This document shows, in pieces, positions 49,846 to 62,956 of a DNA stretch of 64,000 nt. Origin of the DNA: Gibbula magus. Its lineage: Eukaryota; Mollusca; Gastropoda; Trochida; Trochidae. The notes beneath the pieces are model-generated. The model saw only the letters and a list, made by a program, of their open reading frames with translations. It was not told the DNA's origin and ran no database searches. The translations under genes were made by a program, and so were the position numbers. Within the stretch, counting starts at the first letter, position 1. Every line of letters begins with the position of its first letter. The DNA is taken from NCBI GenBank assembly GCA_936450465.1, contig OW388298.1, positions 8,292,035 through 8,356,034 on the forward strand. The letters run 5' to 3'.

Positions 49846-52733
49846 TCCAATAACCACAGATACGAACTATTTGAAGGGAATGGTTTCCTCAGTAAAGGAT
49901 TCCTCAAAAGCAATGTATTACAATAATACTGCAATATAGATAACCCAAACATGTAATTGCTGTTTGTCAACTAGTTTAGTAGATACACTGATGTAGTGAG
50001 AAGCGTCCACTACCGTAAATTTCATTATAATACGGGATAATGTATGTCGGGTAGGTCGAGGGAACTTGATAATACCAATAGCTTATGTACATTGTGGATA
50101 AGTCAAGCAAAACTCCGACTTGACTCCGTTCTAAGCTTTGTTCTCAAACCGGTTCTAGAATGTGCAATCCAATGTGTGTACACTTGCTTCCAGGCATATA
50201 TATACATATATTTGGAAAATATTAAAACAGGACAGTATGTATCGGAGACATATGTCCGTGATGGAGAGAAGGTACACTACTGTGCATCGACTGTAGATTC
50301 CCGCGACCTGCATCCCATCTGAACTTGAAGATAGTTATATCATGAAGAGAGTTGTTGCCCATGCAATAAGTTTATAATCAACTGCTACAGTGTAATGTAG
50401 GGCCGAACTTCATGTAGTTCGCTTGTAACAGTTGATGCTCGCAGGGTTCATTACAATGTGAAGCAACATTGCCGTTGCAGGATTTCAACCTGGCGTAACA
50501 CTTCCTGCTGGGATAAAAGGAATGCAATAAATAACTTCTTAGAAAGCTGCAGTAATATATTCAGTACAACGAGAATGTTGTTGTTTCTAAAAGCGGGTTC
50601 TCGTACTGTCACACAGGCAGGGTCACATTCTACTCATTGATCTCGTGGTTAAGCTTATGATTAGTTTTGCAAAGAAGAAACTGTGATTAATATAAAAAAG
50701 TGGTCATTCAAAAGTATCACCGTTTGATGTTATCAATATTAAATAGAAAAGACGTGCTCAGAATCTCAAGGGACTTGCCATGTTAATTTCAGTCGTTCAT
50801 TAAATGGTTAATCTTTTGCCTCTTGGCCTTTTAGAAAAAGAAATTGACTTCACCCAATCATGAAATGAATTTCATGTCAAAAGGAGCAGCTCAACCATTG
50901 ATTATATTTATGCAGGGTAAGGGCTCATGATTGGAATACCAATGCCCCTGATTGGCTGAATAAAAATTCCCTGCAAGTATTGTAATTTGTTAAAAGATTG
51001 GATGCAAAAATCAGCATTAATTCATTATTCCCAAAGAGGCCAACGAATCTTATGATTTGATCGTGTACAAGTGGAGTGTTGCATGAACACGGCATTATCA
51101 GACACAATGTTTCCTTAATATGACATGCCAGCACTTCAAAAGGTTATGAGAAATCGATTAAGGTATGAAATCTTTCCAACTAGGATATGTGCTGATATAC
51201 TCGATAAGGGCATTGTGATATGAGCCATTTTCCCTTATCGAGATTGACAACTATCTCGATCCCTTTCATGTCAGCTAAATGAAAAGGGGATATAAAAAGA
51301 TGATGGGGAAATGGCAGTAAATGCTGTAGAACTGGCATACTACTACCATTGTAACAAGGGGAAAGCCTTCGGCTTAACACAAGTATTTCGTGACACGGTC
51401 GCATTTATCAATGTTATTTGCGAGTATCATGCTTAGGTATTTACATCAGAAAAAAACAAGTGGTGAAAGAAACGTGGCCTTCATAAGGAGAGTGTCTTGA
51501 CATGTCATTACTAGAAATGCTATGAAACCAGTTTTGATATCTGATCTTATCTACAATAGCTTTTGTGACATTTTTTTTTTTTTTTTATCTTGTGACCATT
51601 GCGGTTGTTTAAAATTTGCTTCACGATATGCTGCCAAGCCATGGAATATTGGTAATGCAAGAATGAATTCGTTTTCTGAAGGTTAAATTCACTTCAAAAT
51701 AAACTTTGGAAGATATTCTTTCAAGTATATATTTGATTTACATATTATTAATGGACAGCAATTGCGGAAAAGTAATGTCAATGGATAGTTTCTTTTCCGT
51801 CAGCATCACTCGTATGCGGATAGAGATACAAATAACATACATTTATGTTAGGTGTTTAAACTGTTTATGCAATAACATCACATATTCGAATTTGATTGCA
51901 TGATTGTAATAACGAATAACTTCAACAAAATATATTTTACATTATTTATTATTTGTGCAAAAAACACCGCTACAGTTTGAAATCTGAAAACATTTTTCTC
52001 ACAGGTAACCAAGACAATTGTTATTGTTATATGTCATGTTAACGCAATCAATGTCCATCTTGATTGTTCATTGCCGCGTATTTGATATTGCAAAAGAATG
52101 TTTGCATTTCCCTCAGTATAGTTGCTGTTTGCTGCTATTTGCATTCGAGATAAGGGAACAACTCTCGCAGTGATGGGTATAGAACGTTGTGAAAATTGTG
52201 TCACGTTGATACATATTTAAAGACTTCCTCTTCATGTAACATCATATTTAAACCTGTAAGCAGAATACATCGGGAATCAGTTTGTCTCGGTTTACAATGC
52301 GAGTAATCACACGTATTAATTTAGACTATGTATTTACCTCGCCACAACTCGCAAATACCACGTTTATACCTAACGCAGGATATTGAAAATCCGAAAACAC
52401 CTCTTTATGGTAAATGCAACTGATCATTCACACCAAACTAATACAATAGATATTTTTTAAATCGTGCACGTTGGCTATATTTTTTTCTCATTAATAAGAC
52501 AAATAACCGCATTTTATTCTGCATGGGTTGTCTTTCAAGTGGAGAACGCATGCAGGTCAGTTGTTGATCTTTCATTACATGGCGAGAAACGTGCGAATTG
52601 CATTCCTCGTCAACAGGGATTTTTAAAGTGTGAAAGTGAAAGTCCGCGGTTGACATTTCATTACATAAGAAAAAAGTGCATTGAGCACGTGCATATCAAG
52701 CTGCCTCTTTCATGTCAACATCAAACAAATATC
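49846..52733. other. AT-rich non-coding stretch
   Basis: Frames of 60-90 codons occur (50044-50322, 50458-50640) without homology I can name. Small hairpins: ctcgataaggg / cccttatcgag around 51199-51242, and a tgcaggg / ccctgca pair around 50912-50975. A poly-T run is at 51570-51586. Confidence 0.45.
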
Positions 52734-52795
52734 ATGGTTAATACAAACACACGGACTAATTAGCATGGTTAATATAAACACACGGACTAATTAGC
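52734..52795 (+). repeat. 31-bp tandem duplication
   Basis: Two copies of catggttaata.aaacacac followed by ggactaattag, differing at one base. Confidence 0.85.
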
Positions 52796-52963
52796 ATGCT
52801 TTGCATGGGCTGATCAAACATGCTCAGAAAGGTGAATTAAAGATGATTGATCAGTTTTGCATGATATTGTATTTGGTTCTAAAATGTAAAATTACAAAAA
52901 GTGTTGGTTTAGATTATGTCTTCTTTCTCGACTTTCACATTCACCCCTGAATACTTAATATAT

Positions 52964-53063
<100 letters not shown>

Positions 53064-53463
53064 ACCCTGCACTTAGTTCAATATTCAGAACATCCCATAA
53101 CTGATATGATACCAAATGTATCTTCAGCAGAAATAGTCGATCTTAGATGAAGTTATATACACACACCGGCAACATACCTGCAAGAACGCCCGTATTTTAT
53201 CTGGACTCATGTTGCCTTGACTAAGGTTAACCATAACCACTCTAGCACGTTTGATGCATGTTATTTTTCTCGAAATAAAGTCATTTACTATTCAAGTGTT
53301 TATAATTTTGTGCTACGTTAGCGGTGAAACATCTCATTACATGACCAGATAAGAAATATTGATAGAAAACGGTTATCCTTATTGGTAGAAAATGGTGCGA
53401 CATATAAAGGCACTGTTTTGTGGAATTCTCCAGGTATATTTGTAGGTTTAATGATTTTGAAAA

Positions 53464-53660
53464 TATAGACAGCAAGGTTTGATATTTAAAACAATATGGT
53501 ACCGACGCCGAGCCGAGGTTTGTGATATATGAAAATGTGTAACATTTATTTGTATACTTCAATTTAATGACTGATTTCATTCCCTTTGCATGTTGTCCTT
53601 TCTCAGGGTCGATATTTAAAATAAGGTAGCGAGGCGGAGCCGAGGTTTATGACATGTTGA
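53464..53660. repeat. Two related segments around gccgaggttt
   Basis: gatatttaaaa, a short gap, then gagccgaggttt occurs at about 53480-53525 and again at 53610-53650. The GC-rich palindromic cgaggcggagccgag stands out in AT-rich DNA and resembles the ends of unidentified mobile elements. Confidence 0.45.
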
Positions 53661-54118
53661 CAATGTCATAGCATCCGAACCGATCATGCTATCCCTTCAT
53701 TCCATACATCGCCAGTGTCAGATATCTGTGTATGGCCGATGACATTATCGATGAACTGATATATTTGATGAACAACATGCTTTGACGTTATTGATAACAT
53801 AGACATTATCTGTAATAACTGAGTGCGCCAGATACCATTACAGACGATCCTCCTACTACGATTATTAAAACACTGCAGCGTTATAAATTATATGTCAACC
53901 ACTTCATATGAGTTAACAACTATTCTATGGCATGTTTTCAAACCGTTATCAATGTACAAGTAAGTGATTCAGCTGACGTTATCAACATATCGTTCACACA
54001 TACCACTGAATAATTCTAACACTCTGATGTAATGGCAGGTAGTCGATAATCAAATCTATGAATAGGGAATACTAATTAATCATCATACACTTTCTCATGT
54101 TAAACTATTTATATGTCG
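53661..54118. other. AT-rich spacer, nothing recognised
   Basis: No frame, repeat or RNA gene seen. Confidence 0.45.
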
Positions 54119-54177
<59 letters not shown>

Positions 54178-54330
54178 CAAAATTGAATGAACCATGTCTC
54201 TGTCTGTCTCTCTATACCTGTCTGTCTTTCTGTCTGTCTATCTGTCTCTCATTGTCATTGTCTCTCTGTCTGTCTCTCACTATATCTCTCTCTGTCTGCC
54301 TCTCTGTCTGGCCGGCTCTCTCTCTCAGCT
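54119..54330. repeat. Compound microsatellite (GT)n(AT)n then CTGT-rich tract
   Basis: 54119-54174 is pure (GT)n followed by (AT)n; 54195-54330 is an irregular tctgtctgtctc tract. The plus-strand frame over it (54123-54398) is low complexity. Confidence 0.9.
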
Positions 54331-54778
54331 CACATATCGATGAAATAATCTTTAAACCGTTGATACACCTCACAAACAACACAGCCTTTCACATCTAACA
54401 CACTTGACAAATTGCACTCTGTACAGCTGAAGGATAATGTCTCACTGTCATCGAACGTTTGAAAATAACGCATTGAAACTAAAATACATTTTCATACAAT
54501 CGATGGAAGTGACAAATATGATAGTCCGAGATCGCAATGCCTTTGGTTTATCGTTCTGTGCAGGAAGCTGAAACTATCAATCATTGGATTGCATCTGATG
54601 ATCCTATTGTCCTGAACGGCGCTAACTTTATTAACAAATCTATAATCAGCATCACCATTCCTTTACAATGAGATGCGAGTGATCGATTTCAAACAATTGA
54701 ATGTGCTGTAAGATGGGAATTTGTCCTCGGGCATTTAAGGAGTTGTTGATATATGTGAGCTGACATAGAGCTCTGTCG

Positions 54779-56094
54779 GTGTAGCAGACTGGTTGCCGAT
54801 TGCTGAGGTTATGGGAGGTGTAGCAGACTGGTTGTGATTGTTAAGATCATGGGAGGTGTAGCAGACTGGTTGCGATTGCTGAGAGCATGGGAGGTGTAGC
54901 AGACTGGTTGGCGATTGCTGAGGTCATGGGAGGTGTAGCAGACTGATTGCGATTGTTAAGATCATGGGAGGTGTAGCAGACTGGTTGGCGATTGCTGAGA
55001 TCATGGGAGGTGCAGCAGATTGTTGGCGATTGCTGAGAGCATGGGCGGTGTAGCAGACTGATTGCGATTGCTGAGGTTATGGGAGGTGTAGCAGACTGGT
55101 TGCGATTGTTAAGATCATGGGAGGTGTAGCAGACTGGTTGGCGATTGCTGAGATCATGGGAGGTGTAGCAGACTGGTTGGCGATTGCTGAGGTCATGGGA
55201 GGTTTAGCAGACTGGTTGCCGATTGCTGAGGTTATGGGAGGTGTAGCAGACTGGTTGCGATTGTTAAGATCATGGGAGGTGTAGCAGACTGGTTGGCGAT
55301 TGCTGAGAGCATGGGAGGTGTAGCAGACTGGTTGCGATTGTTAAGATCATGGGAGGTGTAGCAGACTGGTTGGCGATTGCTGAGGTCATTGGCGGTGTAG
55401 CAGGCTGGATGGCGATTGCTGAGGTCATGGGAGGTGTAGCAGACTGGTTGCCGATTGTTAAGATCATGGGAGGTGTAGCAGACTGGTTGGCGATTGCTGA
55501 GGTCATTGGCGGTGTAGCAGGCTGGATGGCGATTGCTGAGGTCATGGGAGGTGTAGCAGACTGGTTGCCGATTGCTGAGGTTATGGGAGGTGTAGCAGAC
55601 TGGTTGCGATTGTTAAGATCATGGGAGGTGTAGCAGACTGATTGCGATTGCTGAGAGCATGGGAGGTGTAGCAGATTGTTGGCGATTGCTGAGGTCATGG
55701 GAGATGTAGCAGACTGGTTGGCGATTGCTGAGAGCATGGGAGGTGTAGCAGACTGGTTGCGATTGTTAAGATCATGGGAGGTGTAGCAGACTGGTTGGCG
55801 ATTGCTGAGAGCATGGGAGGTGTAGCAGACTGGTTGCGATTGTTAAGATCATGGGAGGTGTAGCAGACTGGTTGGCGATTGCTGAGGTCATTGGCGGTGT
55901 AGCAGGCTGGATGGCGATTGCTGAGGTCATGGGAGGTGTAGCAGACTGATTGCGATTGCTGAGAGCATGGGAGGTGTAGCAGATTGTTGGCGATTGCTGA
56001 GGTCATGGGAGATGTAGCAGACTGGTTGGCGATTGCTGAGAGCATGGGAGGTGTAGCAGACTGGTTGGCGATTGCTGGGGTCATGTGGGGTGTA
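54779..56094 (+). repeat. 39-bp minisatellite, about 34 copies
   Basis: Units read ggaggtgtagcagactggtt, ggcgattgctgaggtcatg, with length variants near 38 bp (gattgttaagatcatg). A GC-rich sub-variant (ggcggtgtagcaggctggat) recurs at 55390, 55509 and 55896. The unit is 13 codons, so long frames appear on both strands (155 codons on minus at 55270-55737); these are by-products of the repeat unless a transcript proves otherwise. Confidence 0.92.
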
Positions 56095-56302
56095 ACACCT
56101 CTCATTTCAATCTTTGACTCACTAAAACCGTGGCTTCCCGTTAAAACAAAATAATAAAAAAATTAATAATAATAATCCACTTTAAGAATGTCTTTCAAGG
56201 AGGAAATTCGCCGAAAGTACAGAATTTTGACAGAATAGATGAATGTCAAGATTTAGATTCTGAAAATTGTATAGGTTGGAGAAGAACACAGTTCGTGGGC
56301 GA

Positions 56303-56324
56303 GGGGGGGGGGGGGGGGGGGGGG
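56303..56324. repeat. Poly-G run (22)
   Basis: Twenty-two consecutive G. Assembly length is uncertain. Confidence 0.9.
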
Positions 56325-57299
56325 TGTTTTATGTAGTCTGAAACTGAGCATGTCGTCTGGTCCCGAAATCGTTGAGAGAACTACAGTTCCATCAGTATTC
56401 TTATTATAGTACTTCATTAGCTGGCCTGCTTCTCACACGCGTTGATGGAAGTTTGGTGTGTGTTGTATCAAAGTCTGGTTAACATCTATGAATATGTTTT
56501 TACCTTAGGTATTTCGATTTAAACGTTGAAGTATTAGTTTTACCTATTTTGTAAAAAGTTTGCAAAATACGGTAATATTCTCGATACATCATATTTTTTC
56601 TTAAAATGAAATTCTTCTGGAAGAAAACAGTTCCCATGTGAAAAACAATATCTATGGCTTTATAACACAAAACTGTACTCAACAGAATCATTGGCAGTCA
56701 ATAAACTCTGTTTCACCAAACATGTTCGTCACGCCCGGTAGCACCCATTACCTGCATGCGAGTGAATGGCGTTGATTGACTCTGTACACAGCCGTATCGA
56801 ATCGGCTTACAAAGCTAGCCTGGCCAGTGGGACATATTCACTGTATATATTTGCTCTATTGAATTCGCTTAACGTAATACCTATTATGCCAGGGTTACTC
56901 TGCAGTACAAATACCGGTGGGACTCCGTGCACACTCTACATACTGCTCGTGTTTAAACAGTGGACGCATGTGAGGAGAGAGTGATTGTTCTCAGGTTACA
57001 AAATGACAAATCATTAGAGTTTTATCGATAAACGTAACAAACTTGGTGAACGTGTACATGTATCATTGTGAGAGGCTTTACAATAGGACATGGTTTATTA
57101 TTAGAATGTGAAACTGGCATTTCTACAATCGAACAAGATTTAACTACAATTGATATCATGTGCAACCAACATATTGTTATGTAACCATGTGTCCTAAATG
57201 ACGGTAATTTTGCTCTTTATATCATTTTATGCTTAACGTTGAAATCGAAGGCATGTTTTATTGTTACAAAAAATACCAATCATCATAATTTCACCAAAC
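56325..57299. other. Spacer, nothing recognised
   Basis: A 72-codon frame at 56766-56984 has no recognisable domain. No repeat or RNA gene seen. Confidence 0.45.
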
Positions 57300-57845
57300 A
57301 TCAACTTGTTGTACTTAATGATTTCATAAACAAGGCATGTTCCATATCATTTGATTTAATCATTTCATAAACAAGGCAAAACAAATATCATCGTATCCAA
57401 TCATTTAATAAACAAGGCGTATTCCATATAATTGTATCTAATCATTTCATTAACAAGACATATCCAATATCATCGAATCCAATCATTTAATAAACAAGGC
57501 ATATTCCATATAATTTAAATGTGTCCCATCATTTCATAAACACCGAAAATTCCATAGTAATATATCCACTCATTTCACAAACAAGGCATATGCCATAGCA
57601 TTAAAATGTGTCCGACCATTTTATAAACACTGCATATTCCATAGATTTGTATCCAATCATTTCATAAATAAGGCATATTCCATAGCATTTAAACGTGTCC
57701 GACAATTTTATAAACACTAGATATTCCATAGAATTGTATCCAATCATTTCATAAACGAGGCATTTCCATAGCATTGTATCCAGTCTTTTCATAAACAAGG
57801 CATATTCCATAGTATTCTAATATGTCCAATCATTTCATAAGCCAC
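57300..57845. repeat. Degenerate AT-rich tandem repeat
   Basis: About 13 loose units of roughly 40-45 bp built on atttcataaacaaggcatat, tccatag.att.aa and tgtatccaatc. The minus-strand frame 57601-57810 reads the same repeat. Confidence 0.75.
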
Positions 57846-58335
57846 AGTAAAAATTCATGCATTCTACCAATTCTTAACAATATGCATGTCAGTCAAATCC
57901 AAGTGAATGGAAACAGAATCTGACAATGAAGTTATTGTAGAATATCCATAAGTCCTATTTCTATAACTATATTTCTTAAAATATATCTCTACCGCCAAGC
58001 ATTATATAGTGTAACAATAGATGTTTGAAATAAACTGACATAATGCATGTCCGCCGTCGTTTCATTCAGTTTGAAATAACCCCCCATTTGAACAGAATAT
58101 GTCAGAATACTAACGTATGTTTGTCATTTATGTTATATCATTTATTAAAGAAGTTATTAATTTGGTATCAAACGAACGAAAGCAAATTTTGAACGAAGTC
58201 ATTCTTAACTTAAATTTTCAAACTTTTTTTTTAATTAAAATGGAAGGGAGTTTATTATTCTGCTTTTATTCAACAGTAATAATCAAGCGAAATAACGAAC
58301 ACTTGTGATGAAACTAGTATTTCACAGACAACATT
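57846..58335. other. AT-rich spacer
   Basis: Contains a 63-codon frame (58117-58308) without recognisable features. Confidence 0.4.
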
Positions 58336-58388
58336 GTGACGTTGGTACTTACAGTGTGACGTCACAAGTGCAAACTAGTGTGACGTCA
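58336..58388. promoter_or_regulatory. Cluster of CRE-like sites
   Basis: Two full palindromic TGACGTCA sites (58357-58364 and 58381-58388) and a half site TGACGTTG (58337-58344) lie 20 and 24 bp apart, with actagtg repeated between and after them. CREB/ATF factors bind such sites. The plus-strand frame 58305-58616 overlaps but has no recognised domain. Target gene unknown. Confidence 0.35.
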
Positions 58389-59045
58389 CACGAGCAGCGC
58401 TATCAAACTAGTGCATTGTCGTATACATATATCACTGCATTATGTTCGAGTTTCTGTGGATTTAATTTCTATAGCATACCTTGTTTTTACCTTTTTGTTC
58501 AGACTGTAAATGAACACTTTCAGAAATACACGCTACAAAATGTCTTTTCAATATACATTGCAAATATTTCCCCAAAACTCAGTGGGCCCCACAGTTTAAT
58601 TCATATTAAATTCTAGATACCAGACGAAATTTACAATAACACAAAGCACAAAATTTAAATGAAGAAATCCGGTCCCATAGTACCTTATGTAAGATCAAAA
58701 GCAAACACTTGCATAAATATTATGTTGTCAAACTTCATCTCGAAAAGTCACATTTTGATATTATCTCTAGGAGATTGAATGGTTTAAATTTTAAAATTCA
58801 GAAATATTTGTTCTCTGAAAGATCAATAACACCTATATTTACATTCGTGTCTGTGTAAATATTTGTGAAGATTCAGTTTGATAGGAGCAGACGATGTTTT
58901 GTTCGAAAACCGAATACATAAACCACACATACATGTTTATGCATAGGTCAAGCAATGTAAAATATATTTGAGAATTCAAATGTCTCTGTACATATATGTG
59001 CAAAGTAATTAAAGAAGTTAACTCTGATAGGTGTAGTCTACCTAC
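58389..59045. other. AT-rich spacer next to a candidate exon
   Basis: Would be intron if the minus-strand exon at 59046 is real. No repeat recognised. Confidence 0.35.
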
Positions 59046-59325
59046 CTTTTGGCAACTCCAAAATATGGTAGATCCTAATACAACACTGAAAATCCTGACA
59101 AACTTCTGACGATCTAGATGGTTCAACTGTTGACACCACTCTGGAGCGAAAACGTAACAGACAGGGCCTGTCGTCTGCTCAATCAATACATCCTCGAAGC
59201 AGACGATAGATAAGTGGAACTGGAAGGCAAGGCACCGAGCATGGACTCGCAGACGATGAAGCGGTATTGGGACTTCTGAAAAGGGAAAATGATGCTTTGG
59301 AAAGGTCTTGGCAAATTAACCTTTA
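59046..59325 (-). CDS. Candidate internal exon, unrecognised
   Basis: Minus strand: an open frame from a stop near 59325 to a consensus donor caaaag|gtaggt at 59046, about 93 codons without an ATG, in a stretch clearly richer in G+C than its neighbours. The translation includes LHRLRVHARCLAFQFHL and APEWCQQLNHLDRQKFVRIF. I cannot assign a family; a decayed retroelement is as likely as a host gene. The frame stays open past the donor to 58839. Confidence 0.2.
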
Positions 59326-60485
59326 CTTTTTCGAGTGTCCTTGAATACTTGGACAACACGACTGCGGTTCCGCTGAACGTGAGATGAAAGGAAGTGGAGG
59401 GGTTGCTGGGAAATTAGGCTGCGTTCTCCGGCCGAACCACACGTTGTAAAGGGGCCGTCAATACCTGCTTTTCATCCATGGAATGGTTCAGTTTCCTCGA
59501 TATGTTTAGATTCCTAACATTGTTCTGGTTTTGGAACGGAGACTAACGATATATGTGTATGTCTCCCTTATGTGTGAATTGATTTATTCACTATAGAATA
59601 CGCTAGTTATAGGTCCTGTCAATAACCGACTTTGATTTGTTGCAATGTTCTCAATCTCGAATTGATGTTCACTGTATAAATGTTCGTCTCCTACCATACA
59701 TGAAATTATTTTTCAGAATAGAATAGATGCATCGAGGTCCTGTGATTTTATGGATTTAATTTAGTGCAACATTCTGGTTCTTGAATTGAGGTTAAGTGTC
59801 TCATGTAAACTGCCATGAAAAATAAAGTACTCACCTCATGTATGTATGATTTTCAATTGCAAATATATCAAGTTTTCTATGTCATAATCTTAACCTGAAA
59901 AGTAAAGGTGTTTAGTCAGCAGTCAAAGACTACTTCTACATGTGTTTTATGTTTTTTTATATGATGTTTCAAAATTTATATTTATTCTTCTTTGTTGATA
60001 CACAACTGTTCATCGACATATAAGACATACTCTATTTGAACATTAATAAACATGGTAGGGGTCATGTTGGTATAAATTTCATCTCATACCCCGTCTTAAT
60101 ATTCATCAATTAATTCTTTCAAACTACTGCAGATAAGTATTAGTGTATCGTGCCATAATCAACTGCATCTGATTTCTCTCAAATATTGAATTAATCGCAA
60201 CCGACTGAGGGGGATCTTTCTTTTGCCTCGCACTTTATGTGTTCTTCTATTCGTTTCAGGATAAAAAAGAATTGTTCTAGTTGATGTCAGTAACTGGAGG
60301 GGGAGGGGGTTGTGCGTGTTGATCGACGGATGAGGGGAAGGGGAAATGGGGTTATTTGGCTTTGTTCAGCAGTTTTCAATGCCGTTTGAGACATTGTGAC
60401 AGATCTTTCCAATATGTTCCCCATTCAATATATAAAAGAGTGTTTTATCTCTCTTTTCTACGCATGGTCTTTATCAACGTCCATG
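59326..60485. other. Spacer, nothing recognised
   Basis: 59330-59480 is GC-richer (ccggccgaaccacacgttg), otherwise AT-rich. A G-rich tract (ggagggggagggggttg) is at 60297-60313. Confidence 0.4.
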
Positions 60486-62220
60486 TGATATTGATAACTT
60501 GCCTAATTTATGATATTGATAACTGGCCTAATTTATGACATTGATAACTGGCCTAATTTATGATATTGATAACTGGCCTAATTTATGACATTGATAACTG
60601 GCCTAATTTATGATATTGATAACTTGCCTAATGTATGATATTGATAACTGGCCTAATTTATGACATTGATAACTGGCCTAATTTATGACATTGATAACTG
60701 GCCTAATGTATGATATTGATAACTTGCCTAATGTATGATATTGATAACTTGCCTAATTTATGATATTGATAACTTGCCTAATGTATGATATTGATAACTG
60801 GCCTAATGTATGATATTGATAACTTGCCTAATGTATGATATTGATAACTTGCCTAATGTATGATATTGATAACTTGCCTAATTTATTATATTGATAACTT
60901 GCCTAATGTATGATATTGATAACTTGCCTAATGTATGATATTGATAACTTGCCTAATTTATTATATTGATAACTTGCCTAATGTATGATATTGATAACTT
61001 GCCTAATGTATGATATTGATAACTTGCCTAATGTATGATATTGATAACTTGCCTAATGTATGATATTGATAACTGGCCTAATTTATGATATTGATAACTT
61101 GCCTAATTTATTATATTGATAACTTGCCTAATGTATGATATTGATAACTTGCCTAATGTATGATATTGATAACTTGCCTAATGTATGATATTGATAACTG
61201 GCCTAATGTATGATATTGATAACTTGCCTAATTTATGATATTGATAACTTGCCTAATGTATGATATTGATAACTGGCCTAATGTATGATATTGATAACTT
61301 GCCTAATGTATGATATTGATAACTTGCCTAATGTATGATATTGATAACTTGCCTAATTTATTATATTGATAACTTGCCTAATGTATGATATTGATAACTT
61401 GCCTAATGTATGATATTGATAACTGGTCTAATTTATGATATTGATAACTTGCCTAATTTATGATATTGATAACTTGCCTAATGTATGATATTGATAACTT
61501 GCCTAATTTATGATATTGATAACTGGCCTAATGTATGATATTGATAACTTGCCTAATTTATGATATTGATAACTTGCCTAATGTATGATATTGATAACTT
61601 GCCTAATGTATGATATTGATAACTTGCCTAATGTATGATATTGATAACTTGCCTAATTTATGATATTGATAACTTGCCTAATGTATGATATTGATAACTG
61701 GTCTAATGTATGATATTGATAACTTGCCTAATGTATGATATTGATAACTGGCCTAATGTATGATATTGATAACTTGCCTAATTTATGATATTGATAACTT
61801 GCCTAATGTATGATATTGATGACTTGCCTAATGTATGATATTGATAACTGGCCTAATGTATGATATTGATAACTTGCCTAATTTATAATATTGATAACTT
61901 GCCTAATGTATGATATTGATAACTTGCCTAATGTATTATATTGATAACTTGCCTAATGTATGATATTGATAACTTGCCTAATTTATGATATTGATAACTT
62001 GCCTAATGTATGATATTGATAACTTGCCTAATTTATGATATTGATAACTTGCCTAATGTATGATATTGATAACTTGCCTAATTTATGATATTGATAACTT
62101 GCCTAATGTATGATATTGATAACTTGCCTAATATATGATATTGATAACTTGCCTAATGTATGATATTGATAACTTGCCTAATTTATGATATTGATAACTT
62201 GCCTAATTTATGATATTGAT
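60486..62220 (+). repeat. 25-bp satellite, about 69 copies
   Basis: Unit: tgatattgataacttgccta plus atgta, nearly all exactly 25 bp. Two variable positions dominate (aacTtg/aacTgg; atGta/atTta), plus rare ttatatt units at about 60885, 60960, 61110 and 61360, spaced by multiples of 25 (75, 150, 250), consistent with block duplication. Confidence 0.95.
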
Positions 62221-62339
62221 ACCCTATCTAAGTTGATTACCCATAACGCACAAATAAGGATCACATTCGATGCGGGTCAGTAAAGTATCCTTAAAAAATA
62301 TAACAATATGATAATGAAATTCATGAAGCTGTATAATGT

Positions 62340-62790
62340 AGTTGGCAGTTATTCAAATCAACGAAATAAATGTTTTGCTTGCGTTGCACCGACGCCGACG
62401 TTTCCATCGTTTCCGGAGCATAACTTTAAAACTGATTGATTTATCGTCACCAAACTTGGTATGTTGTTGCTTCATATCATGTAGATGTTCCTTGTGGAAG
62501 TTTCAGGTTGTTTTAACATGTATTTTTTCTCTGTTCCAATGGTCACAATTTAGATTTAATCTTATCTTTTAAGGGTTGGTTTGTTTCCGGAGCAGAACTC
62601 TAACATTTCCTGACCGATCGTCACAAAATGTGGTATACTGCCTCCCAATATCATGGAGATTGTGCCTGTAGATGTGGGGTTTTGAGGATCAATTTATTTT
62701 GTCTGTTCCCATGGCAGTAATTTGGGCTTAAACTTTCTGAAGGATAATAACTTTAAAATTGAAATGTTTCAGGTTTATAAGGTGAATTGT
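62340..62790 (+). mobile_element. Dimeric mollusc dispersed repeat
   Basis: Two related halves offset by about 174 bp, each starting tttccggagca.aact and containing atcgtcac.aaa.ttggtat, then atatcatg.agat, then tctgttcc.atgg. This sequence type recurs in mollusc genomes. The frame 62342-62572 lies inside it and is not a gene. Confidence 0.6.
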
Positions 62791-62956
62791 GGGAAATGAG
62801 AGACCTCTGTTTTTACGAGCAAAACACATTTTTGTTTCAAATACATGCATTAGTTACTTTAAATGTGTTTGACCAATACAGAAGCAGCAATGTTCAGATA
62901 CATATCACAATAAGTATAAATGTATGCCTCATCTACAGTTGAGATATGAACTTGGT

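Noticed and set aside
50044..50640. Second exon (insulin A-chain-like) for the peptide candidate at 48969
   Set aside because: Cys residues are present in two frames but no CCxxxC pattern and no convincing splice pairing.
55270..56105. Long minus-strand repeat proteins (155 and 136 codons)
   Set aside because: Read entirely from the 39-bp minisatellite; the two frames are broken by 38-bp unit variants.
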